DNA of 64,000 nucleotides from CAYNFQ01 sp964396715. GTDB lineage: Bacteria; Patescibacteriota; Microgenomatia; Daviesbacterales; UBA10151. The position numbers were made by a program, and so were the translations under genes. Below, piece by piece: positions 23,311-30,500 of the stretch (positions are counted from its first letter, which is position 1; every line of letters begins with the position of its first letter). A model generated the notes under the pieces. It was given only the letters and a program-made list of their open reading frames with translations, did not search any database and was not told the origin of the DNA. The stretch lies in assembly GCA_964396715.1 (NCBI GenBank), contig CAYNFQ010000002.1:1-64000 (forward strand). Reading direction: 5' to 3'.

Positions 23311-24219
23311 ATGTCAGTTCAACAACTTGAAAGAGAACAATTACCAACTTTTTATTCCCAGAAAGCTGAAGAGCATGCCTCCCGTGTTTTAGAAACCCAC
23401 AGGATTCCTGATCCCTATTATTTTTTAATAGATCAAGATGGTGATTTATTTTCTCCGTCAGCACACTTAAAGGTTAGGGAGAAAATAGATACCAGTACAA
23501 GAGTAGGGATGTTGGAAGCTCAAGCATTTCAGGAGACCTCTCATTGGGCATCTGGTGCCGAAGCTGGTGCAAGTGCCTGGGTTAGCCCACCAGGACATTA
23601 TCCTGTCTCCAAAATTATTATAAGCGAGATTGAGAAAGTTAATGGAGTAAAAAGGATTTTTAATAGAGCAATAGTTTTGGATATTAATGAAAGCGAGTGT
23701 TTGGATTTAGGACGAAGGCTTAGTGCTTATTCACTAAATCAGCCGTTTTTGACCTATTCAGACCAGTTAAGAAGTACTCCAATAATATTGGACACAAAAG
23801 AAAAAAATTGGCTTGAGATTATGGAAGAGGTAATGCCTGATTCTTTTTTGTGGGAGAGTATTAGAAGAGGGGATGAGGTGATTGCCAAACAAGCAGCTTT
23901 AGCAGAAGCAGAAAGAATTTTTGCCAAATATAGAGTGCCTGGAAGAGATCACAATGACTATGCTGATAATAGAGAGATGCAGAGGGATATGCAAAGCATG
24001 CTGGGAGATAAACCGGAAAGCTGTCCTCCCAGACTATCTTCTGGTGCGGGGCAAACTGCTTTTCAGGTTTTTTCTGAAAACGCCTTGACATTTAGTAGTT
24101 CAGCAAACAAAGACCCTGATTTTTGCGAGGTTTGTCCTGCCTGTGAAGAAATAATTAATTGTGTTGTTAAAACAGGTAGCAGTTGTCCTAAATGCGGAGC
24201 AGTCAAAAGATGTGGTTGA
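23311..24219 (+). CDS. Cobalamin-riboswitch-controlled protein of unknown function with C-terminal zinc ribbon
   Basis: A 302-residue soluble protein that I do not recognise. It starts 24 nt after the riboswitch. The N-terminal 230 residues are mixed alpha/beta (RIPDPYYFLIDQDGDLFSPS, then AIVLDINESECLDLGRRLSA). The end carries eight cysteines in CEVCPACEE, INC, SSCPKCGAVKRCG, like a double zinc ribbon. No membrane segment or signal peptide. Cobalamin riboswitches usually repress B12 synthesis, transport or B12-independent isoenzymes, so a cobalamin-linked role is likely; its chemistry is unknown. Confidence 0.75.
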   Translation: MSVQQLEREQLPTFYSQKAEEHASRVLETHRIPDPYYFLIDQDGDLFSPSAHLKVREKIDTSTRVGMLEAQAFQETSHWASGAEAGASAWVSPPGHYPVSKIIISEIEKVNGVKRIFNRAIVLDINESECLDLGRRLSAYSLNQPFLTYSDQLRSTPIILDTKEKNWLEIMEEVMPDSFLWESIRRGDEVIAKQAALAEAERIFAKYRVPGRDHNDYADNREMQRDMQSMLGDKPESCPPRLSSGAGQTAFQVFSENALTFSSSANKDPDFCEVCPACEEIINCVVKTGSSCPKCGAVKRCG

Positions 24220-24405
24220 CAAAGTTAGCTAAGTTAGAAACTTATAGAAATTGGTAGAAATAAATGGAAATACAGTAGATATATAATAGAAATTAACTGA
24301 ACAATTTTATCGCTAGTACTTACAAATCTAAAGAAAAGCAATAAATTTCAATTTATTTCGCAAACTTTGTTTGCATATTTCTATCTGTTTCCGATCTCTT
24401 TTGTC
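24220..24405. other. Intergenic stretch without recognisable gene
   Basis: AT-rich DNA with loosely repeated TAGAAA motifs about 10-12 nt apart (24235-24290). I see no credible reading frame or structured RNA. It leads into the first site of the toxin-antitoxin array. Confidence 0.5.
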
Positions 24406-24530
24406 AGAATTTTAAGACGCGCAAGCGTCGCAAGCTCCGCTTATCAGTTTAATATCAAGCACTTCGACTACGCTCAGTGTAAACTTTTTCCAAGAATTGA
24501 CACCAGGTTTGGGAAATTCTATGCTGGTTT
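24406..24530. repeat. Cassette-flanking site 1 of the toxin-antitoxin array
   Basis: Contains ATCAGTTTAATATCAAGCAC near its start and TTTGGGAAATTCTATGCTGG at its end, like the other three sites, but a different centre (ACTTCGACTACGCTCAGTGT). A small hairpin GACGCGCAAGCGTC precedes it. The end encodes the last residues (NAKPA) and stop of the AbiEii-like toxin. Confidence 0.75.
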
Positions 24531-25196
24531 AGCATTAAGTAATAATTTATTTGCCTGATTAACAAAATATTCTATCATCCCTTCTTTATTAAAAGGCACC
24601 AGTATTTTCGGGAAATCCTTCAGGTTATTTACCTCAAGAAGCATATGCGCAAAATAAAATTCGGAAAGCCCTAAATCTTTCTTTTTTGCATCCTGTAAAA
24701 GTTTATCAAATGTAAATATTTTTCTTTGAATGATGAAATATAAATCAATAAAATCTTTAGCTTCAGTTCTCCCTAAAATAGCCGTCATTTTATTGCTACC
24801 AATATTTTCAATTGAATCAACCCTTATTCTGCCGAAATTTTTTATCTGGCCAAAATGTACAGGCTGTTCTCTGACAAAGTCAATTTTTAACTCTTTACCC
24901 TTGCCGATTAGAAAAAAAAGGTGGAAGTTTACTGTAGCCACACGATGATCCAGTTTAGTATTTGTTTGTTTTGCTATATCTGTCAATACTGCCTTAATGG
25001 AATTAACTTCAATATCCTCAAAGGTGAAAAGATCAAGATCAATACTTCTACGGTGTTTGAAATAAAAACCTGCAAGAGCAGTACCTCCTGTCAGGAAATA
25101 CTTTTTCCCTATAGTTTTTTCGAAAAAAAGATCAAGGACAGTTTGTTGTAAATTAGTGAGAGGAGTGTCTTTTTTCATCTTTATTCCATAAATCAA
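24519..25196 (-). CDS. AbiEii/AbiGii-type nucleotidyltransferase toxin
   Basis: A 225-residue protein of the type IV-like AbiE toxin group, nucleotidyltransferases that modify tRNA or block growth during phage infection. The nucleotidyltransferase core is FLTGGTALAGFYFKHR (about 34-49) followed by SIDLDLF. Start could be the ATG of residue 1 or residue 7; both overlap the partner gene by 25-45 nt. The C terminus is encoded by the cassette-flanking site. It is the first of three adjacent toxin-antitoxin modules. Confidence 0.85.
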   Translation of the reverse strand: MIYGIKMKKDTPLTNLQQTVLDLFFEKTIGKKYFLTGGTALAGFYFKHRRSIDLDLFTFEDIEVNSIKAVLTDIAKQTNTKLDHRVATVNFHLFFLIGKGKELKIDFVREQPVHFGQIKNFGRIRVDSIENIGSNKMTAILGRTEAKDFIDLYFIIQRKIFTFDKLLQDAKKKDLGLSEFYFAHMLLEVNNLKDFPKILVPFNKEGMIEYFVNQANKLLLNAKPA

Positions 25197-25428
25197 GTGT
25201 ATAATCCCATATTTTTTTGATTTGTGGACGCACTTTTAGATAAGGAAAGTAAGTTTTTAGCTGGGATAAGGTAACATAGCGCCAGATTGTTTCATAAGGA
25301 AGATTTTCAATAATTCTCCCAATAATCCAAATCTTTTGCTTTTTTGTACCAGACTTAAGTTTGGAAAGCAATTCATTTTCAGAAAAATTATAATCCCAGA
25401 ATGCCTGGGCAATAGAAACCTGTTTCAT
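25153..25428 (-). CDS. Partner (probable antitoxin) of the AbiEii-like toxin
   Basis: A 91-residue protein, MKQVSIAQAFWDYNFSENEL at the start, then KLKSGTKKQKIWIIGRIIEN and YVTLSQLKTYFPYLKVRPQI. Small proteins of this kind are regularly found directly upstream of AbiEii-like genes. It lacks the winged helix and size of AbiEi, so it is a different antitoxin type. The 3' end overlaps the toxin start. Antitoxin function is inferred from context. Confidence 0.65.
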   Translation of the reverse strand: MKQVSIAQAFWDYNFSENELLSKLKSGTKKQKIWIIGRIIENLPYETIWRYVTLSQLKTYFPYLKVRPQIKKIWDYTLDLWNKDEKRHSSH

Positions 25429-25490
25429 ATAAACTATTTTATCATAAGTGAGATCATTTTGTCTTCTAGCCTCCTTTCCGTCAGAATTTT

Positions 25491-25630
25491 ATCAGTTTAA
25501 TATCAAGCACATTATTAGTTTATCGTTTATCGTAAGATCGTTTATTGGTAACGATATCCGATATACAAAGAGGTCCGTTTTTTCGGACCGTTACGATAAA
25601 CAATTTGACACAATGTTTGGGAAATTCTAT
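25491..25630. repeat. Cassette-flanking site 2, identical to site 3 over 140 bp
   Basis: The 140-bp stretch from ATCAGTTTAATATCAAGCAC to GGGAAATTCTAT is identical to 26449-26588. It can fold strongly: outer arms GTTTATCGTAA/TTACGATAAAC and an inner GGTCCG-T6-CGGACC hairpin. It lies between the AbiEii-type module and the HigBA-type module. Confidence 0.9.
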
Positions 25631-25638
25631 TTTGGTTC

Positions 25639-25668
25639 TTGACACCAGTCTTAACAATATACTAAAAT
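25639..25668 (+). promoter_or_regulatory. Promoter of the HigBA-like operon
   Basis: TTGACA (25639-25644) and TAAAAT (25663-25668) with 18 nt between. It directly follows the cassette-flanking site, so the site may help position the promoter of the cassette. Confidence 0.65.
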
Positions 25669-25693
25669 CCGTATACTGGTAAGTGATGAATGG

Positions 25694-26050
25694 TTGGTAG
25701 TTTTTTATGTTGAGGAAAACGGTAATGAGCCAGTAAGGAAATTTCTTAGCAGCCTTGATTTAAAAACACAAGCCAGATTTAATTGGTCAATTGAACAGTT
25801 AAAGATAAGGAATGTGACTGCTAGGGAACCATTAGTCCGCCATCTTGAGGATAAGATTTGGGAGTTGCGTGAGGAGAGCAGCACCAATATCTTCAGATTG
25901 TTGTACTTTTTCTTTACCGGCAAGCAGATTGTATTTGTTCATGGGTTTGTTAAGAAAAAACAGAAAACTTCTCGTAGTGAGATTAAAACCGCACTTGAAC
26001 GAATGAAAGATTTTAGCAAAAGGTATGCAGAATTAGAAGAGAGGAGGTGA
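25694..26050 (+). CDS. HigB/RelE-type toxin (phage Gp49-like)
   Basis: A 118-residue RelE-superfamily mRNA interferase of the Gp49-like group. Motifs: FYVEENGNEPVRKFLSSL, EPLVRHLEDKIWELRE, and NIFRLLYFFFTGKQIVFVHG with late KKKQKTSRSEIKTAL. Such toxins cut mRNA at the ribosome. The only in-frame start is TTG. The stop overlaps the Shine-Dalgarno region of the antitoxin gene. Toxin-first order is typical of HigBA. Confidence 0.88.
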   Translation: MVVFYVEENGNEPVRKFLSSLDLKTQARFNWSIEQLKIRNVTAREPLVRHLEDKIWELREESSTNIFRLLYFFFTGKQIVFVHGFVKKKQKTSRSEIKTALERMKDFSKRYAELEERR

Positions 26051-26055
26051 ATATA

Positions 26056-26400
26056 ATGAAAAGCAAACATAATGTAGTAATGGAAGGTAAAAAGAGTTAT
26101 CGTAATTGGCAAAGGAAGCTAGTGGAAAATCCGGGCTATTCAGCTATCTATCAAGAAGAGGCTGCCAAAAAGCAGTTATGGCTACAATTGGTAGAAGCTC
26201 GCCAAAAGGTAGGGTTAACCCAGCAAGAAATGGCTAGAAGGTTAGGTGTCTCACAAGCCCAAGTGGCCAGAATTGAAAAACGTGGCTATGAAACATACAC
26301 CCTGACTAGTCTTCGTCGTTATATTCAGGCGTTGGGTAAGGGGTTCTCTTTACAAGTTACTATTTATAGACCTGCAGAATATACAACAGCATACCGTTAA
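26056..26400 (+). CDS. HigA-like XRE-family antitoxin
   Basis: A 114-residue helix-turn-helix protein (ARQKVGLTQQEMARRLGVSQ, then QVARIEKRG). It should neutralise the adjacent toxin and repress the operon. I chose the ATG at 26056 because GGAGG ends eight nt upstream; the GTG at 26047 would lie inside that site. Long N-terminal extension with YRNWQRKLVENPGYSAIYQ is typical for partners of Gp49-like toxins. Confidence 0.88.
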   Translation: MKSKHNVVMEGKKSYRNWQRKLVENPGYSAIYQEEAAKKQLWLQLVEARQKVGLTQQEMARRLGVSQAQVARIEKRGYETYTLTSLRRYIQALGKGFSLQVTIYRPAEYTTAYR

Positions 26401-26448
26401 AGTAAGAGCACCAGAGAATAGTTTTATCCTGAAATCCGTCAGGATTTA

Positions 26449-26588
26449 ATCAGTTTAATATCAAGCACATTATTAGTTTATCGTTTATCGTAAGATCGTT
26501 TATTGGTAACGATATCCGATATACAAAGAGGTCCGTTTTTTCGGACCGTTACGATAAACAATTTGACACAATGTTTGGGAAATTCTAT
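26449..26588. repeat. Cassette-flanking site 3
   Basis: Exact 140-bp copy of site 2. Here it is followed by a heptad hairpin and then CCATGGAATTTTCC (26678-26691), which is the imperfect complement of GGGAAATTCTATG at the site end (26577-26589). The hairpin is thus enclosed by a second inverted pair. Confidence 0.9.
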
Positions 26589-26598
26589 GCTGGATATA

Positions 26599-26669
26599 TA
26601 GCTATCAGTCATCAGACGTCAGTCGTCAGACAAAAAATCTGAAAGCTGAAGACTGAAAGCTGAAAGCTA
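26599..26669. repeat. Solo heptad hairpin, both arms 32 nt
   Basis: Left arm TAGCTAT, CAGTCAT, CAGACGT, CAGTCGT, CAGA; loop CAAAAAA; right arm complements TAGCTTT, CAGCTTT, CAGTCTT, CAGCTTT, CAGA. The strict 7-nt phasing with variable inner bases is clearest here. Confidence 0.9.
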
Positions 26670-26703
26670 ATTTAAGGCCATGGAATTTTCCAGACGGAAA
26701 TGG

Positions 26704-26709
26704 TAAAAT
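26704..26709 (+). promoter_or_regulatory. -10 box of the second RelE/ParE-type module
   Basis: TGGTAAAAT ends 6 nt before the ATG at 26716, so the mRNA is probably leaderless. The same TGGTAAAAT string precedes the gene at 40186 and the tRNA at 47106. Confidence 0.6.
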
Positions 26710-26715
26710 TGTTTC

Positions 26716-26970
26716 ATGAATACAGTAACATTACCAATCTCTATTATTGAAAGAGTAGAAAAAAAGCTCTATTCTGCTTTAGAGGAAGTTCGTGCGCTTA
26801 AAAGAGTAAGCTCAAGAAGAAGCTCTAAACCAGTTCATTTCTGGACAAAAGCTCAATGGGAAAAGGCAGAAAAAGAAGCTGATGAAGATATTGCTGCCGG
26901 GCGGGTAGTAGGCCCATTTAAGAGCGCTAAAGATTTAATCGAATCCTTGCATAGAGAAGCCGGGGTTTAG
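26716..26970 (+). CDS. Probable antitoxin of a RelE/ParE module
   Basis: An 84-residue protein with an N-terminal strand-helix (TVTLPISIIERVEKKLYSAL) and a C-terminal acidic helix region (KAEKEADEDIAAGRVVGPFK). It resembles small antitoxins whose tail wraps the toxin. It lies 12 nt before a YafQ/ParE-like toxin gene in the usual antitoxin-toxin order. The exact family is not clear. Confidence 0.72.
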   Translation: MNTVTLPISIIERVEKKLYSALEEVRALKRVSSRRSSKPVHFWTKAQWEKAEKEADEDIAAGRVVGPFKSAKDLIESLHREAGV

Positions 26971-26982
26971 TCAAGTATTTTA

Positions 26983-27240
26983 ATGTTTCAGTCATACTTC
27001 AGTAAAAAATTCACAAAGCAGTATTCAAAATTACCACTTTCTACCCGGAATAAATTTGACAAACAGATTCAATATCTTCTTTCGGACTTAAGACACCCCT
27101 CTATTCATGCCAAGAAAAAGCAAGGAGAAGTAGATGTTTGGGAAGGGAGAGTTGATAGATTTTACAGATTCACCTTTACTCTTTCGGAGGATGTAATTAC
27201 TCTACGTGCAATAGGTCCACATGATGAGGCACTAGATTAA
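26983..27240 (+). CDS. RelE/ParE-superfamily toxin (YafQ-like)
   Basis: An 85-residue toxin with SKKFTKQYSKLP, LLSDLRHPSIHAKKKQG and WEGRVDRFYRFTFTL, ending in TLRAIGPHDEALD. This is the compact RelE fold; the terminal GPHDE resembles HigB/YafQ-type proteins with a catalytic His. It probably cleaves ribosome-bound mRNA. Third module of the array; followed by flanking site 4. Confidence 0.85.
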   Translation: MFQSYFSKKFTKQYSKLPLSTRNKFDKQIQYLLSDLRHPSIHAKKKQGEVDVWEGRVDRFYRFTFTLSEDVITLRAIGPHDEALD

Positions 27241-27261
27241 TTTCAATTTTAGCCTTAAATT

Positions 27262-27353
27262 CATCAGGATTTTGTAAGGAATAAATCAAGCAGTTTGACT
27301 CCGCTCAATGTAAACTTATCCCGGACTTGCAAAGATGTTTGGGAAATTCTATG
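27262..27353. repeat. Cassette-flanking site 4
   Basis: Shares ATCAAGCA at the start and ATGTTTGGGAAATTCTATGCTG at the end region with the other sites, with a CTCCGCTCAATGTAAACTT centre like site 1. It is followed by a heptad hairpin and CCATGGAATTTTCC (27440-27453), the same composite order as site 3. Confidence 0.75.
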
Positions 27354-27358
27354 CTGAA

Positions 27359-27430
27359 GTTAGGGACTAGGGATTAGCAACTAGGGTTTAGTAAAAACAA
27401 ACTATACCCTAAACCCTACACCCTATACCC
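27359..27430. repeat. Solo heptad hairpin of GGGTTTA type
   Basis: Left arm GGGACTA, GGGATTA, GCAACTA, GGGTTTA; right arm ACTATAC, CCTAAAC, CCTACAC, CCTATAC. The right-arm heptads are the same as those inside comF (46938-46972). Confidence 0.85.
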
Positions 27431-27505
27431 AAAAAAAGGCCATGGAATTTTCCCAAGTATAATTGTAGAAAGTTATAACCTTGAGCGAAGCCGAAAGGGA
27501 AAAAT

Positions 27506-30500
27506 ATGGCAGAAAGATTAAGCATGGCAGAAGCAACATCCGGCCCAGGGCCAGAAGCTACACCTCCTGTGGGTGAGGGTCAAGCTGTCCCTCAATCATC
27601 AGGTGAATTAAGTCCTCAAAGACCCTGGCATATCTCAAAAGAGTTTGATCCTAAAAGGACAGATTATACTTCAAGGGAAGAAGGGAACTGGAATATTTTT
27701 GTTGACCCTAAAACAAACAAAGAAGTAGCAAGGGCAATAAAAATGTCAGGAGGGGCAGATAAAGAAGATGGTGAATACTATGATGGTTCGCAAGAAAAAC
27801 CAAAAGAATGGTGGCCTTTCACAGAGGATGAATGGAAAAATCTTGACATTAAGGATAGGATAGTTGAGGCTGCAGTTTTGGCAATGCGGCATTATTATGA
27901 CATGGATAATGTAGATAGAGCAGCTAAAGAAAAAGAATTTTCCATGGCCTATCAAGATTTTTCAGAATACGCTTTGGGTAAAAAACTTTATGACGGAAAA
28001 GATACCCGGGTTATTGCACTAGAGTTAGAACTGGTGAGCTTTGATAAAACAGAAATAGAAAAATATAAAGCAGATCCCGAAAAACAAGGACAGATTGAAG
28101 AAGCTCTAAATAACCTGGATGCTCTTGAACATGAGCAAGCCGGTATTCAAAATGCCTGGAAGGATTACGGCATTACAGATCAAAATAAGAATGATGATCA
28201 GTTACGCCCCCCGCATGTTGCACAAGATGAATGGAAGAAGTATTTGGAAGGAAAGGATGAGATTAAGACAAGATTAGAAGCAGCAAAACAGGCACTTGTA
28301 GCTTTAACCAGCCAGGAATTTTTCAATAAAAGAGAAAAAATCAAAATAGAAGTTGGAGATAAAGTCAAAGAATTAAAAGAAGAAATGGAGAAAAAAGAAA
28401 AGGAAGCAAAAAAAGAAGGTGTCCGGGTTGATGCAGAACAATGGGAGATAGATGCATATAAATTGGAGAAAGAATTGGAAAGAAGCTTATTACAGGGGAC
28501 AGAAGTCTCTTCGGATCCAGATAAATCGGATGCTGATGTACCAGTTGAAGAAATACTTAGGTTTATAAAAGAAGAAGGAGAAAAGCCTGTTGCCGAACAA
28601 TATACAACTGGTTTGGAACGGGCAAAAAAAGTTCTGGAATGGAATTTTCATGAGGCAAGAAAGCTTGGCATTCTGGAAGATTTGGAAGAAAGGTTTGAGG
28701 AAAGATATAAGGAACTGGCAACAGCCGTATTTTCCAAAAGCAGGACTGATCAGGGTGATACGGAGATTGAAACAAGAAGAGGTCCTCGTAATCTGACCAT
28801 TGCCGAGATAAAAGAAACATTAGCCAGAGAAGCAGATGAGCGTAATCCGAATTCGCTCTCAAATACGGCAGAATCAGATACTTTCTGGAAATATCTTGTT
28901 AGAGACGGTCTTGTACCCGGAGACAGAGTAAATCATTTTAAGGGCATCAGAAAAGCCTTTGTTGACGGGACATATGATCAAATATATGATTCTTTGTCTA
29001 ACTTATATAATCGCTATAGAGCGGATGAGCTAAGAGGAAAATTGCAGCAGCAGTTAGACCGGGATGTAATAACTCAACAGCAATATGACAGAAGAATCAA
29101 TGAAATAAACAACCCAAGAAATATACAAAGGATATCCGGAGAATGGGATGTCCGGAAATATGAAAGAGATATAATGGCCGGTCTGGATAATGAAGAGAGG
29201 GCAGAAGCAGGAAGGTTATTTTATATAGACAGGTATTACCTTACTTTAACAGGCACAACAGAAGCGCAGATTGAACAGGGTGTAAATAATTATCTGACAA
29301 GCATTTTGGAAGGAGCGCATGTTTATGATGTTCAAACAATAATGCAGAAAATGCAATATTTATCTCAGGCTATCATGTCAAAAAAAGATGTTCTTATGCA
29401 GTCCGGTATGTCAGCAACTGATGCCCAGGCAGCCTTAACCAGAATCAATATACTCGCAGAAAACAGGGGAGAATTCTATGTTATGAATTTTTCCGCGCAG
29501 AATCTTTTGATGGATGAATACTTTATTCCTTTATATGATAAATGGGGGGGAGTGAAAGGGATTGAAAAACTGAAAGAGAGTTTGGATATGAATGATGGTT
29601 TAATTGCACCGTGTATGCTTTTGTTTTTAGATAAAAAGAACCGTTTATTATTTCAACCGGCCGGATTTAAAGGGCAGGGCATGAAAAATATTTGGGCCCA
29701 GAGAACCCTGCGGGATAAAATTAAAGGGCAGATAGCAGAAGAGCTGGTAAATTTTCAGGCTAAAAAAGCCAATTCTACGGAATTGATGGAACAAGCCACA
29801 TGGCAGGATTTCTTAAGAATGAAGTTTGAAAAAAGGTGGGATAAAAAAGATGAACAAGATAATAAAATATTTTTTAAACCAAAAGAGGAAACAGATGCTG
29901 CTAAAAAAGCATATCAGGCTGAATATATGCGGGTTAAAACGGCAGCAAAGCCTGAAGATTTGGAAAGTCTAAAAAGGTTAAGGGAGGAGTACACAAAACA
30001 AAAGAATAGGTACGATAGATTGTTGGATCGGGCCAAAAGCGCTGTTGAGACTACTTGGCAGGTGTTCAATATTTTTGGAGAATCAGCCCGTCTTGGTGCC
30101 CCTTCAATAATCATGCGTAACGGTGACCATATCAGCATTGAGGATGCAACTTATTTCTATAAATTCGTTCTATTGGATGCAATGAAGAAAAGCGGAGATA
30201 CCCCGGCAATGATGAGGTGGAGAGCCTATCAATGGGTTAAGAACCACAGGCAAAGCGAAAAAAATCCAGTTATAAAAGACGGTGTGACTACTTATGAATT
30301 AGTTGCAGGACTTGAAGATACAGGGATAACAAAAGGGGAATACGATGAATTTTTGAAAGCAGTTAAGGAGTTGAGGCTAAACGGTTATAAAGCAGCATTT
30401 AGGGAATACAGTTTTGAAGAAATTATCAGCAGAAATGATGTCAGACCTGTTAGGAATAATTTTATCAGTAACTATAAATCATCCAGAGAGATATTTGCTA

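Noticed and set aside
23311..24219. Riboswitch target as a rubredoxin or ribonucleotide reductase fragment
   Set aside because: The cysteine pattern is only at the C terminus and the rest shows no reductase motif; no family could be defended.
25491..26588. The 140-bp identical pair as ends of an insertion sequence
   Set aside because: They are direct, not inverted, repeats; no transposase lies between them, only the HigBA-like pair, and two further related sites exist outside.
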